Assembly (NCBI GenBank): GCA_037127315.1 | Contig: JBBBDQ010000332.1 | Location: 189,001 to 253,000, forward strand | Length of the DNA stretch: 64,000 bases | Direction: 5' to 3' | Source of the DNA: Ascarosepion bandense | Lineage: Eukaryota; Mollusca; Cephalopoda; Sepiida; Sepiidae | Part shown: piece by piece, positions 1 to 10,835 of the stretch | Position numbering within the stretch: position 1 is the stretch's first letter | Layout: every line of letters starts with the position of its first letter | Position numbers and translations under genes: made by a program | Notes under the pieces: model-generated | The model's input: only the letters and a program-made list of their open reading frames with translations | Told to the model about the DNA's origin: nothing | Database searches by the model: none

Positions 1-300
1 TTATCATATCACCCCGCGCAAGGCAGTAACGCCACTGATGTGCAGGGGGATACGTAAGAGTGAAAAGATTGGAAAAGAGAAAGCCGGTAACCAAATCCTT
101 GACAAGGAACATGGGATGAGCCTCTTTACCTGTTCAATAGACGTGGGTGGAGTATGAACCGGGCGATAGTTTACTCTATCTACTCCAATTGGAAAAAATA
201 AAAAAGTGAAAAGATTGGAAGAGAGAAAGCCGGAAACCACATCCTAAATAAGGAACAAGGGATGAGCCTCTTGGCCTGTTCAGTAGACGTTTGTGGAGTA
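1..300 (-). mobile_element. LINE-J-like 3' end with duplicated ~130-bp module
   Basis: Read on the minus strand, two copies of a module containing the GTCTATTGAACAGG motif (near 130 and 276 on the plus strand) lead into the tail CCCCCTGCACATCAGTGG and end in GATATGATAA at the window edge. The same module-plus-tail layout recurs at 58740-59050. The tail is shared with LINE-J fragments that carry reverse-transcriptase C-termini, so this is either a variant LINE 3' UTR or a non-autonomous partner using the LINE tail. No conserved coding sequence is visible. Confidence 0.7.
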
Positions 301-720
301 TACCCAGAAATGGATATGGTCCGGATTATAAAAGACCAGTACTAGAACGAACTACAGAGAGTGATCGAGTGAGATCGAGAGTGTTCGTGACTATACGAGA
401 TTATTCGTCATTACAAGGGAGTGATCGAGATTATTCGTCATTATACGAGAGAAGTCGAGAGCCATCGGCCTTAGACAAGAGTTAGACGTCACTAGACGGA
501 AGCCTTCTTCTCAAGATAGACGCATACGTCCTATACAGAGACATTGCTTTCTTAATTGTTATTCGTGTTAACTGTCCGTTGGTGTACTTGTATTTGGTTT
601 ATTGTACTGAGGTATAATAAATCTCTTTTGATATATCCTCAGTGTTAAGTTATCTCTTGCACTATTTCTTTCTTTGTTTATCCCCTCCCGTGACATAACA
701 GTTAATTTGTTACAAGGATT
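300..720 (+). other. Unclassified segment with short tandem sub-repeats, possibly LTR-like
   Basis: Between about 355 and 465 the phrase ATTATTCGTCATTA occurs twice inside a ~36-bp imperfect repeat rich in CGAGA. An AATAAA hexamer lies at 616-621, and a CCTCCCGTGACATAACA stretch follows near 690. These are loosely reminiscent of a retrovirus-like LTR, but no matching second LTR, primer-binding site or pol domain is visible in the window. Confidence 0.25.
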
Positions 721-1020
721 GTGATAGTAGCAACAATTTTTTTTAACAAAATACTCAAGTGTAGTGATGTTTTGTTTCGTTGAGCGGCTGCTACACCCAA
801 TTTCTTTTTTTTTTTTTAAACCAGCGACTTTCTCTTTGAATTCCAATTGCGTCTCTATCAGCTGTCGCTTGGCAACCCATTTAGAAGAACGAAAACTCCG
901 AACAACAACCCGCAACTCAAGGTGTTAATCGTGCCGAGGAGTGCATGGCTACTGCGTTATGAGATCACAAACGATCCCCGACAGGCTTCGGGACCCTGTT
1001 TGTAAAATACCGTTACCCAA
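720..1020. other. No recognisable feature
   Basis: Mixed-composition sequence with short poly-T runs near 738 and 806. No ORF homology, tRNA-like or terminal-repeat structure was recognised. The stretch just before 1022 could be the diverged 5' part of the SINE that follows. Confidence 0.4.
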
Positions 1021-1021
1021 C

Positions 1022-1318
1022 GTGCCGGACAACTTTCGGAACGACAAATCGGGGAGCAGAGTTCAAGTCCAATTGAATTCATTGCATTCACTTACGCGTA
1101 AATAACCTTGCGAAAGGTATTAATCCGTCTCTTCACTCCAGTTATGGGTTAAATAATAGAACAGATTGGGTTCTATAACCTTGGCTGGCAGGCAGTCTAC
1201 CACAGAAAGCAACGGCAACCTATTACGGGATAATCTTCTACCCAGTCAGTCATGTCTCTTTCAAGACATAATCGCCCAATCGTGGATCACGTATAGCAAT
1301 TTACTGACTGACTGACAG
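1022..1318 (+). mobile_element. SINE-A copy, diverged head
   Basis: The B-box-like GAGTTCAAGTCC is followed by the family body (GGTATTAATCCGTCTCTTC, ATGGGTTAAATAATAGAACA, TCAGTCATGTCTCTTTCAAG) and the CTGACTGACTGAC tail. The first ~25 bases of the head are diverged (GTGCCGGACAACTTTCGG), so the A-box is poorly preserved. No flanking duplication was found. Confidence 0.85.
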
Positions 1319-1439
1319 TATTATGCTATTTCCAGCTTTCCCACACAAAATACAGTTGTTTGTTTGTTATTATTATTTGCAATGAAGTTCAGTATAAGGC
1401 CCAGTAACCACTCGTGTTAGGGGTTACAGAGTAAGAGAA

Positions 1440-1640
1440 ACAGAGTAAAGGGATATTTGGGGAAGATAACGCTTGACCTTAGATATGAACAAGTTTAAAT
1501 TGTAGCGATCAGGGAAGCGGAGTCCACAAAACAGCAGTTCATTAGAAGAAGTTGCTAGAGTGGAATTTACATCTCAGAATCGAAAATAATTATATAACAG
1601 AGACATTAAACACTACTTTATACAAAAATGTAGGAAGGTA
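1440..1640 (-). pseudogene. LINE-J reverse transcriptase C-terminal relic
   Basis: On the minus strand, around 1495-1575, the conceptual peptide includes LLFCGLRFPDRYNLNLF. This matches the usual end of Jockey/CR1-type reverse transcriptases (pattern W-NSLP---FP--YNL--FK). The plus-strand phrase GATCAGGGAAGCGGAGTCC parallels GTCAGGAAGGC in the better copy at 32060-32700. Reading frames are broken and no catalytic motif is present. Confidence 0.5.
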
Positions 1641-2010
1641 ACTCAGTAGTAGAAAGAGTGATAAAAGTTAGTGGGCAAGAGAAGACTAATTTCCTAATAA
1701 TCGGTTTTAAGAAAAAATTTAAATTTTAAATGAATGCCTAATGTTTTTTTGTTAAGAGGCAGCTAATTTCACTATTACAATTATAATCACCTGTATAATG
1801 GTAAAGCTTACGAATTCGCCAATTTAAACGAGGAGACCGTCTAGAAGAGTTGCAGGAAATTCCGAAGTCGTTTGGAGGTCAATGGTGATTTTATTGAAAA
1901 CATTTGCTGTTTAGTATTTCAAGATAGTTTTGTGTAATTTTGGTAAATGTATCTGTTAAAATGAGATATCAGTATTATTTTCGTTTGTGTGTAATTTAGT
2001 CGATTATTAT
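1640..2010. other. AT-rich sequence, nothing recognised
   Basis: No ORF homology, terminal repeat or SINE boxes seen. Confidence 0.4.
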
Positions 2011-2015
2011 TCTGG

Positions 2016-2017
<2 letters not shown>

Positions 2018-2059
<42 letters not shown>
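2018..2059. repeat. (TA)n microsatellite
   Basis: About 20 uninterrupted TA units, directly adjoining the end of the LINE fragment at 2085-2640. Confidence 0.95.
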
Positions 2060-2060
<1 letters not shown>

Positions 2061-2079
2061 CTCGGGAGACTACTGTCAG

Positions 2080-2640
2080 AGTAATGTATATATCGTACAG
2101 TTTATCAGTTTAGCCTCAATTCTTATAGGGAAGTCGGGTAAGGGTACTCCAGATGAGTCAAATGTGGAGTTGGATGAGAATCTGCGAGCAAAGCACTCAG
2201 CCTTGTCCGCTGATGATGTGAGGACCTCAAATTCTTTGATTAAAGGAGGGATAGAGGATTTGCTATTGTTCAGCACCCATTTACATAACCACCAATAGTC
2301 CTTGGAGCCGAACTTGCGGTCAGCTATGCGCTGTTTCATTCTCTCGAAAAAATCCTTGGCGTCATTCAGGATTCTTTTGCACTCATTACGAGTACACGAG
2401 AATAGGCACCTATTGAGGTCAGGTGACTGTCTCCGAAATAGTCGGAAGTAGTGGTTCCTGTGGGCAATGGCCGCCGAACAGGCAGGAGAGACCCAAGAGG
2501 AGGAATGAGGTTTGAGACGAAACTTCCTGGTAAGTATGAAGGCATCAATGACAGCTTTCACCCAGGACGAAATCTCAGAGGTACAGTTATTAACTGGGAG
2601 ATCGAACACTTTTCCCCAAGAGACATCGTAGTTCAGTTTT
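2080..2640 (-). pseudogene. Non-LTR retrotransposon (Jockey-like) pol fragment, region before the RT domain
   Basis: A minus-strand frame of about 180 codons includes KPHSSSWVSPACSAAIAHRN, FGSKDYWWLCKWVLN, SIPPLIKEFEVLTSSADKA and NSTFDSSGVPLPDFP. These are typical of the linker between the endonuclease and reverse-transcriptase domains of Jockey-type LINE ORF2 proteins. The frame extends upstream to about 2640 (FQKLNYDVSWGKVFDLP). Neither the endonuclease nor the RT catalytic motifs are present, so this is an internal fragment. It ends at a (TA)n microsatellite and abuts a SINE remnant in the same orientation. Relation to the LINE-J C-terminal fragments elsewhere is likely but cannot be shown without overlap. 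Confidence 0.8.
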
Positions 2641-2943
2641 TGGAACCAACAACCGAACTACCCGCACATATCATTTGATTACAGTGCCAATAGCTTGGGG
2701 AGAACCAACCACACTTTTTGGAAGAGTCGTATACAGAGAACTGGTCTAGACGATCCTTCGCGGGTTTTGAATTCATTGCTGTTTGATACACAACCAAGTC
2801 TGTCCTGCTATTTACCTATAACTTGAAGAAGAAGAGATGGATTCATATCTTTCCCACATAAGTGAATGTAATTTGACTTTAATTCGAACTCGGTTCTTCG
2901 ATTTCTCAGTCTGAGTTGCGGTCCAGTACATCACCGGGCCTCC

Positions 2944-2946
<3 letters not shown>
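2640..2946 (-). mobile_element. SINE-A-type body with chimera-type tail, 5S head absent
   Basis: On the minus strand a B-box-like GAGTTCGAATT (near 2908) and the body (AGATATGAATCCATCTCTTC, TTATAGGTAAATAGCAGGACA) are followed by a tail. The tail resembles the private tail of the 5S-SINE chimera at 56925-57452: shared phrases include CCAAAAAGTG, ATCAAATGATATGTGCGGG and GTTGTTGGTT. The head begins next to a (TA)n run at about 2947 and shows no 5S sequence. Similarity in the tail is visible but diverged. Confidence 0.55.

Positions 2947-2983
<37 letters not shown>
2947..2983. repeat. (TA)n microsatellite
   Basis: About 18 TA units between the SINE body and a PLE 3' region. Confidence 0.95.
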
Positions 2984-2987
<4 letters not shown>

Positions 2988-3622
2988 GAAATAATTTTCT
3001 TTAAAATTTAATTAATATTTCATTTATAGCTTACACAATATAATTTAAAAAATGATAATTATTTTGTTAAAATAAATGACCCACACAATACTTAATTGTT
3101 GTTCTTAATAAAATATAACTAAGTATACCATAATTATTTTATCCCAATTCTAACCTAAACATTCCAGCCCCTTTACTCATAGTACTCATAGATAGTAATA
3201 AAAAAATTATTCTTCAATAAAAAAAGAAAAAAACCTAAAATCCAACCTCCTGTTAAAAATTATTTTCTACCCATTTAAAAAATCTAAGGTCCCACTATGT
3301 TTCTTATCCAGACAAAATTAAAAACTGACGAACCATCCTGCTCCCTTTCATAACCCAAATATGTAACTGTAACTCTGTAACTCTATGGTTACATAATTGT
3401 CATTTTTGATTGACCAATATTGACACACCTAAAGCATTTTCTCCAACCACCACTCCCTAATTTTCTAAATAACCATGAATTCATCTTATATTTTAAAAAT
3501 AAATCATGTTCACCATTTATTTTAACATATCACATGAAGAAAAACATTATTGTTCTGAAACATGAAAATTTTTGTGTAGTGATATTGTGCTTTCATAAAC
3601 CATTATAATAACAAAATTACAA
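2984..3622 (+). mobile_element. Penelope-like element 3' region, solo copy
   Basis: Shares long collinear similarity with 13800-14414, which lies directly downstream of a PLE endonuclease relic. Shared landmarks in order: CATTTATAGCTTA, TCTAACCTAAACATTCCAGCC, GTCCCACTATGT, TTTTTGATTGA-CAATATTGA, AACCATGAATTCAT, GTGTAGTGATAT. No coding domain remains here. The end runs into a (TA)n tract rather than the GAGCACTCTTTA terminus seen in other copies. Confidence 0.7.
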
Positions 3623-3642
3623 TATATATATATATATATATA

Positions 3643-4159
3643 TTCAAGCATTTTGGGTTGGTTAATTTAGACATATTATTTCTATATTTATTTAAATTTT
3701 CTGATATTCACGAAGTCGTTGCAACAAACAGTAAGTAAAAATAATTATGTGTATAACAAAACATTTTAAGATACTTATAACTGTAAATTTTAAAATATCT
3801 AAATTGTATTTTTTTGAAAAATTACAATGATGACAAAATGCATTAAAACATACGTTGTAAATTCTTGAGAAAAAAATTTAAAACAGAAAAGAAATTCACT
3901 GCCTTATATTGTTTAACTTTCATGAACATGCAAAGAAAAAAAACGCAACTATCAACTAAATTAATTTTTAGTAACCCCTGAATATGATATTGAATGGAAT
4001 TAAAAATACTTGGGAAAATAAAAAGAATAAAAAAAATTACAGCGCCTTCCTTGATGGTTACAATTACACCATGAAAAAATAAATCCGTCATTATGAAAAG
4101 ATTAAAATAAAAAAAGAGAAAAATAATATGTCTAAATTATTCAACAAAACATCCTTGAA
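3643..4159. mobile_element. 517-bp inverted-repeat element (MITE-like)
   Basis: The two ends are about 40-bp imperfect inverted repeats: TTCAAGCATTTTGGGTTG followed by TTTAGACATATTATTT on the left; on the right, read on the minus strand, TTCAAGGATGTTTTGTTGA followed by the same TTTAGACATATTATTT. The interior is AT-rich and non-coding. Left flank is (TA)n, right flank is TG followed by a CA microsatellite, so a target-site duplication cannot be proved. Size and structure fit a non-autonomous DNA transposon. Confidence 0.65.
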
Positions 4160-4167
4160 TGTAAACT

Positions 4168-4170
4168 CAC

Positions 4171-4213
<43 letters not shown>

Positions 4214-4262
4214 TATATATATTTATTTATTTATCTTTATATATATATATATGAGATATATA

Positions 4263-4308
<46 letters not shown>
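4168..4308. repeat. Compound (CA)n and (TA)n microsatellite
   Basis: About 22 CA units followed by interrupted TA/TTTA tracts and about 20 TA units. It separates two DNA-transposon relics. Confidence 0.95.
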
Positions 4309-4312
<4 letters not shown>

Positions 4313-5276
4313 CTATCAAAAACATATTGAAAGTCTTTAGCTTCTGAAACCAAATTAAGGTAAAATGGCCAAATAAGTGAGTCAGTTAAATGCCATACGT
4401 GATACACGCTTGGGCGATCATGTCTCGAAAGAGACATGACTGATTATCCTGCAGTAGGTTGCCATTGCTTTCTGCGGTAGACTAAGGCTACAGAACCCAA
4501 TCTATCCTTTTATTTAACCCATAGCTGGAGGGAAGAGACGGATTAATACATTTCCCCAGAGTATTTGTGCGTAAGTAAATGCAATGGATTCAACTGGAAT
4601 TCGAACTCGGCTCCCCGATTTCTCGTTCCTAGCCGATATCCACTGCACCACAACGCACATCCGAGATATACTCTATCTTAAAGGTACTTGACATGTGCTG
4701 ATACCTGGATCGTCCCAGACAGATTGTAAAACGTGTTCTTCATGATCGACGGACAAGCGTGTCTCGGTCTTCCCCGATTTTCGGTACCACGGATCCTGTT
4801 TCAACAACGCGATGATAAATAGCAGTTAAGATTTGATGACTCGGTTGCTTTAGGTCTGGAAACGCAATTTGATATAGCCATGCAACCTCACGTCCATTAA
4901 CATTCACCCGGGTCTATGTAAAAAAGCATATCTGCTTGCTCACGATATGAATATCCTGTTAGTATTTGTCTATATTTCTGAGATGAGGTAGTATGAATAA
5001 TGAAAATACTGAATGTCCTGTTATTGTTAAACGGAACACGTCTCTGTTAACTCATTATTACACACGTTAAACGTTTAAGTCAGACTAGCCACAAATGTAC
5101 ACAAATGACAAATGTAAATTAATATACATGATAACACAGCGCCATCTACTATCAATTTTCTCTAAACTTAATTAAAAAACGAAGGATTTGCGCTCATATG
5201 TTTATGTGGATGTTTGTCCTTGTTTCGTGTAAGGAACCCATTCTCAAAATTTGTCAAATATTTTTGATAACACCCT
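4309..5276 (-). mobile_element. Tc1/mariner-superfamily transposon relic with terminal inverted repeats
   Basis: Terminal inverted repeats are visible: GGGTCTATCAAAAACATATTG on the left and, on the minus strand from the right end, AGGGTGTTATCAAAAATATTTG, both bounded by TA. Minus-strand translation of 4690-4850 gives YHRVVETGSVVPKIGEDRD and a frame-shifted V-SVWDDPGISTCQV. This resembles the linker of the helix-turn-helix region seen in some mariner-like transposases (ETGSV-PR-GRGR). The catalytic domain is not recognisable. A SINE-A copy lies inside (4376-4668). Confidence 0.6.
4376..4668 (-). mobile_element. SINE-A copy nested in DNA transposon
   Basis: Family tail (CAGTTAAATGCCATACG), the hairpin-like CATGTCTCGAAAGAGACATG at 4420-4439, body and the head CGCACATC complement are all present on the minus strand. 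Its position inside the 4309-5276 element shows it inserted after that element. No clear duplication flanks it. Confidence 0.88.
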
Positions 5277-5421
5277 ATATATATTAATGATAGCACCAGA
5301 CAACAAAAGAGAAAATGATAAAATAAAGAAAGAACTTTATAAATTATTCAAGCAACTAGCTTTTGAGTTAATAGTAAAAAAAAATAGTCCAATATTGCGT
5401 AATAACACGTTTACAAATGAA

Positions 5422-5423
<2 letters not shown>

Positions 5424-5466
<43 letters not shown>
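5424..5466. repeat. (TA)n microsatellite
   Basis: About 21 TA units. Confidence 0.95.
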
Positions 5467-5469
<3 letters not shown>

Positions 5470-5860
5470 AACCGCAGACAGATCTGTTTCGCTGTATCAC
5501 AGCTCATCACTACGGATAGACAGCAGATTGCTTTTTACCCAGGATTGAAATCCGATTGAATTGGCGTCAGTCGGCGATTCTAGCTCTAGAAGGAGGCAGA
5601 CATTTTAGCATGTATGTTATCATTATTTGTAAACACATTATTACGCGACCTAGGTGTCTACAATGTGGTGCCTTTAGGCGATTTGCAATAACTGATTTTA
5701 CTGTTTACCGTTTTTTAGGAACGCTCATGTAACGGTGATTTTTTGAACGCGCGATTTTTAAAATTACAAGAAATTATAACGTTTTCATCCATGGTTGCAT
5801 GAAACTATGAAAACGTTATAATTGTATGGCAATTAAATGACTTATCTGGATAAAAAAATT
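5467..5860. other. Unclassified sequence
   Basis: Contains CCAGGATTGAAATCC near 5540, which looks like a tRNA T-arm/B-box, but no matching A-box was found upstream. A short inverted repeat built on TATAACGTTTTCAT lies near 5775-5822. No coding similarity. Confidence 0.3.
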
Positions 5861-5861
5861 G

Positions 5862-6207
5862 AATAGTAAGACAGATTGAGTTCTTATCTTGGTGGGGAAC
5901 TAGTCTACCACGCAAAGAAATCGCAAGCTACTGCGGAAAAATCTTCTGCTTAGTCATTCATTCCTCGCAAGAGACATGATCTCCCAAGTGTGTATCACGC
6001 ATGGCAATTAACTGACTGATCTGGATAAAAGAATTGAATAGAAGGACAAATTGGGTTCTATAGCTTTGGTTGGCAACCAGTCTACCACAAAAAACAATGG
6101 CAATCTACTGAAGGAAAATCTTCTGCCCAGTCATTCATGTCTCGCAAGAGAGACATGATCGCCCAAGCATGTATCACATATGGAAATTAATTGACTGACT
6201 GACTATT
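5862..6207 (+). mobile_element. Two tandem 3' halves of SINE-A
   Basis: The 3' part of the SINE occurs twice head-to-tail (about 5845-6012 and 6013-6207). Each runs from CTGGATAAAA-AATTGAATAG through CAGTCTACCAC and CATGATC to TTAACTGACTGA. The tRNA-like head is missing from both. A tandem duplication with a period near 170 bp is the simplest reading. Confidence 0.8.
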
Positions 6208-6888
6208 TAGGCGTAAATTAGGCGTACAATTCAGAAAGTGAAGGGGACTGCAATTTTCCAATGACTGTTCTAACCACTTAACTTCGTACCCAAGCGCACA
6301 CATACACATTCATATTTTAGTTACTTTCTCGTAAAAAACATTAATAGAATTAACAATAAACAGAAAAAAGGCAAAATGGTGTAATTTTATGGTAGTTGTT
6401 ATCACTTGTCCCAAAGGACCCGGTTTAGATCATTATCTGTAAGGCAATGACGAAATATACTGAAACCCGACTGTTGAAGTCTATTCAAGAGCAGATAGTT
6501 TTACAGTTCGACCAAAATGTCATAAGAAAGAAATTAAAAAAAAATAACGTTTCCACAAGTCTAAGATGGGATAGGATTACATTCTCACGTTACTACCTTG
6601 ATTTCTCACTTGTCTCTATACAAAATTTTCTCAATATATTCTTTTTTTCTGTCGTTCTATTTAATTTTTAAAAAATCTGAGATAAACTAAGGCGTCGTTG
6701 TTCTGTCTGAAGGAAACATGGACTTGCATCAAAATCTGAAGACAAATATAAACAACGACACGTACCTAAACCTACTGCCCTTCTTAATGCCTACTAATTG
6801 TTGACAAACTCACCTAGAAAAATACTACGATTGTTAACGGTAATATTAACCATTTTCCTATCTTGGAATTATTTCGAAATATTGGTTG
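6208..6888. other. No recognisable feature
   Basis: AT-rich. A 74-codon frame starting at 6447 has no recognisable domain and low-complexity hydrophobic ends; I do not regard it as a gene. Confidence 0.4.
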
Positions 6889-7402
6889 ACTAGCAGTATA
6901 GCCCGGCGTTGCTCGGGTGTAATGAAAGCTTTAAAACTAATCTATGGTCCTGGAGCTGAGCTCAGACTCTTTGGACGTTGGCACGAAAGACTAAAAAGCA
7001 ATAGTTGTTTCTAGTTAAAGGAAAACCGTAGACTGAAAGAAAAATGAATGGATGTAAGTCAAATTTTGATTTCCTGGTATTGATATTAAATAAGTTTTTT
7101 TCGTCGTAAACTGAATTTTGAAGGCTAAATAAGTCCTCTGAGTAAATGATATCATGGCTGAAACTAAGAACTACAATTATACCTACTTAGAGCCAAACCC
7201 GAAGCAAAAACTGAAATAAAAGGGCTGAAAAAAATACAGACATACAGGCAGATAAACAGACTCACACACAAACATCTTGCATTTTATATATATATATATT
7301 ATCGATTTTCTGCACTATTTTAAGAACTGCAATATTGAAACTTCTGAATATCGTTTCTTATGTTTTTGTCTATGAGTGTATCAAATTTGATTAAAATTAA
7401 AC
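6889..7402 (+). repeat. Family B dispersed repeat, 3' truncated
   Basis: Starts with the family 5' signature (CTAGCAGTATAGCCCGGCG, TTGCTCGGGTGTAATGAAAG) and runs through ACTCTTTGGACGTTGGCACG and TTATCGATTTTCTGCACTAT. It stops near 7402, where a mariner transposase relic begins. Family B has no evident terminal inverted repeat or ORF; its transposon class is undetermined. Confidence 0.85.
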
Positions 7403-8050
7403 CAGATATAGAGCATAATATTCTTAGGATGACCTGATTTTGTGGTGGCTGAAGTTGGCTCGTGTCGCCTACCCAAGTATCATTGTCGCTAAACATTGTA
7501 GTAAACGGTTTATTTCTCACAAACTGGCATAATTTGCTTCGAAAAGGGTGAATTTTCATTGCGGTTATACAGCACATCACATATAGAAATGTGATGCAAA
7601 TAATTCTTTTCTCTCGGATCATGTGGTAATGACTGTTTCTGCCAATTCTCGCGTTGTTTAATGCAGCTTATTCTCAAACATGCCATAATTTTGTCGTCAT
7701 CTGTAGCGGAGCTGGGAAGAGTCTTCCTGACCGATCTTGATCAATAAGTTTATAGTCACCAACTCTAATCTTAGAGAACCACTTCTGTACAGTTCGACCA
7801 GATAAAGCGCTTTCACTATACACAGCATATATTATTTTTGTTGCTTGCGAGACAACTTTTGTCTTTACAGTAATAAAAAGCATCAAATGTTTAAAATGCA
7901 GCGTATAATATTCGATTTTCAGGGGTATGTAAAATTGGCACGAATTAATTAATTTTAAACTTTCTTTCTCAAGAGATAGCTTGAAGTGTGCTCTAATTGG
8001 AAATGCAGGCATATTGTACCTGACAATGAATTTGACGTTTTCTAACACGT
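7403..8050 (-). pseudogene. Mariner-type transposase pseudogene
   Basis: Minus-strand conceptual translation gives, in order: IIYAVYSESALSGRTVQKWF and RVGDYKLIDQDRSGR (N-terminal helix-turn-helix and GRPR-like motif), then HISICDVLYNRNENSPF, a damaged region where the family's GDEKW catalytic motif is expected (here VCEK-stop-TVYYN), then LGRRHEPTSATTKSG and HPKNIML. The order and spacing fit mariner/SETMAR-like transposases. Stops and frameshifts are present and the C-terminal catalytic aspartate is lost. The element breaks into a family B repeat at 7402. Confidence 0.82.
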
Positions 8051-8295
8051 TGGATCATAAAAAATCGGTTTGAATTTTCCAGAAAACTCAATATTATATT
8101 AGTATAAGAAAAATACAAAAAAATAAATACAATTAGAAACAAAAAAATAGAAAATAAAATATAACGAAATAAACAGACCGTGTTTTTATGCGTGGCCTCA
8201 TTTGCAATAGCTGTTACACTTCCAACTTCTCAAAGGAATACCAGGATGTAGACAGCGAAATTCTGTCTATCACACAGATTCCAAATAGGTCATTT
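8051..8295. other. AT-rich sequence, nothing recognised
   Basis: Poly-A/ATA-rich tracts around 8100-8165, no structure beyond the 5' end of the mariner relic. Confidence 0.35.
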
Positions 8296-8307
8296 CTAAT
8301 GACTGCG

Positions 8308-8607
8308 GATGTGCGTTGTGGTACAGTGGATATCGGCTCGGAACGAGAAACCGGGGAGCCGAGTTCAAATTCCAGCTGAATCCATTGTATTCACTTACGC
8401 GCAAATACCCTTGGGAAAGGTATTAATCCGTCTCTTCCTTCCAGTTATGGGTTAAATAGCAGGATAGATTGGGTTCTATAGCCTTGGTCGGCAACCAGTC
8501 TACCGCAGAAAGCAATGGCAACCTAATAATCTTCTGCCCAATCAGTCATGTCTCTGTCGAGACATGATCGCCCAAGCGTGTATCACGTATGGCACTCAAC
8601 TGACTGA
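8308..8607 (+). mobile_element. SINE-A reference copy with 12-bp target-site duplication
   Basis: This is the cleanest copy of the most abundant element in the window. The head has an RNA polymerase III A-box-like TGGTACAGTGG (8319-8329) and B-box-like GAGTTCAAATTCC (8361-8373) at tRNA-like spacing. The body follows, and the 3' end is CAACTGACTGA. The exact 12-bp duplication CTAATGACTGCG flanks it at 8296-8307 and 8608-8619, the expected mark of target-primed reverse transcription. It is not autonomous. tRNA-derived SINEs named OK, OR1 and OR2 are known from octopus; I cannot say which, if any, this is. Confidence 0.95.
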
Positions 8608-8619
8608 CTAATGACTGCG

Positions 8620-8976
8620 ATGGTCGAATATATATGAACAAAACGACAACACGACATGAACTTCGAACTGTTTATCCACAACTTCGAGTACAACACTCAC
8701 ATCTTCTTGCAAGGTTGCAAAGTATAATAAAACATTAGACCTTGTCAGTGTGTGTGGAGAAATACAATTTAAAAGATTTTTCATTCATAACACAACTAGG
8801 CCCATACCCGTAAAAAATGACGGCAAAATATTTATATCGATATGTCGTCTAAAATGACGGTAACATATATATTGATGTATATTGAGTATCTTACATTAAG
8901 ACATAAAAACCGCTGAGCCTGACAGGAGGGATATATATATATATCCCTGACGATCCGTTTAGGTGAAATCTATATA
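8620..8976. other. Unclassified sequence
   Basis: A short palindrome GGGATATATATATATATCCC lies at about 8928-8947. Otherwise no recognisable feature. Confidence 0.35.
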
Positions 8977-9680
8977 CAGTAGCGGCCTTAATATAAGGAA
9001 CGGAAACCACAAAGACGTAAATATGTGTATTACTTAAAAAATAATGCATGATTACCAATGAAATTTTTACCGAATAAAGATTAGGGTGTAATGCATAAAT
9101 ACTATATAAAGTTACGAAAATTTGCATAATAGATTTTTTTAAATTAAAAACTAAATGGAACAAAGGAAATAAGCTACTGGATCAAAGTTAAGGAACGATG
9201 GTAAAAATTTACATAAACATTTAATTTACATTGTGAAAAAACTTGATGAAGCTTTCCAACAATAAGTAAAATTTCATTTATCATTAGAAATTTATTTTTA
9301 AGCAATATGACAAATTCTACACGCAAAACGCTCTCTTTTGAAGAAAAAAACTCATTATCGCTAACTATCAAGAAAAAAGTCAATTTCAGAAATTTCTGAT
9401 ACTGTTGATAGGTCTAAAAGTGTCTTTCATCGTGTAATTAGCAGGTATAAAACCGATAAAACGTTAGATGCAAAACCAAAAGCCAGCAGACCTCCAAAAA
9501 CATCGCAAAGAGAAGATCGAAGATTTGTTATAATATCTACAAAAAAAAAAGATTTGAAACTTCTACATCAATTGCCCGTAAATTTAATGAAAACAGAGAT
9601 AATAAGATCTCAAGGAAAACGGTTGCTCGCAGGTTAAACAATGCAGGATTGCATGCTCGTATTCAAGCTTCGAAGCCTCT
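8977..9680 (+). mobile_element. Tc1-like DNA transposon, 3' truncated
   Basis: The left end is TA followed by CAGTAGCGGCCTTAATATAA at 8977, a plausible Tc1-type terminal repeat. It is followed by ~330 bp of leader and a transposase N-terminus (9307-9680). The right part is missing: a (CA)n(TA)n microsatellite begins at 9681. Confidence 0.7.
9307..9680 (+). pseudogene. Tc1-like transposase, N-terminal DNA-binding half
   Basis: An ATG at 9307 opens RKTLSFEEKNSLSL. After one frameshift near 9380 the frame continues SISEISDTVDRSKSVFHRVI, SRYKTDKTLDAKPKASRPPK, TSTSIARKFNENRDNKISRK and TVARRLNNAGLHARIQASKP. This is the paired helix-turn-helix DNA-binding region of Tc1 transposases, including the GRPRK-type linker (here ASRPPK). 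The DDE catalytic domain is absent, cut by a microsatellite. A run of ten A residues near 9540 is a likely slippage site. Family membership is confident; function is lost. Confidence 0.88.

Positions 9681-9730
<50 letters not shown>
9681..9730. repeat. (CA)n(TA)n microsatellite
   Basis: Compound dinucleotide tract between the Tc1 relic and the inverted PLE 3' piece. Confidence 0.95.
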
Positions 9731-10603
<873 letters not shown>

Positions 10604-10609
10604 TATGTA

Positions 10610-10757
10610 TTTCGGAAAGTTACGAAAGAGAAATAACCGACAAATTTATTTAAATTTAGTTCTATGAACATTACTTTTTGGGAATTCCCGTATTTGAGTG
10701 AACAGAGAGATAATTCAGAAATTTGTCGGTTAATACCATTTCGTAACTTTTCGGAAA
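10610..10757. repeat. Inverted repeat with ~38-bp arms
   Basis: Left arm 10610-10647 (TTTCGGAAAGTTACGAAAG then AACCGACAAATTT) is complementary to the right arm 10719-10757 (AAATTTGTCGGTTAAT then ATTTCGTAACTTTTCGG), around a ~70-bp loop. Could be a tiny MITE or a fold-back end of another element. Confidence 0.7.
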
Positions 10758-10810
10758 ATCTCGTAATCTTGTCTCTGATAATTTTGTTCAAATTACGATA
10801 TGAAACAGAG

Positions 10811-10835
10811 CATATATATATATATATATATATAT
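10811..10835. repeat. (TA)n microsatellite
   Basis: About 12 TA units at the left edge of the segment carrying the hammerhead-like core. Confidence 0.9.

Noticed and set aside
300..720. LTR retrotransposon
   Set aside because: Only weak LTR-like signs; no second LTR, primer-binding site or pol motif, so listed merely as unclassified.
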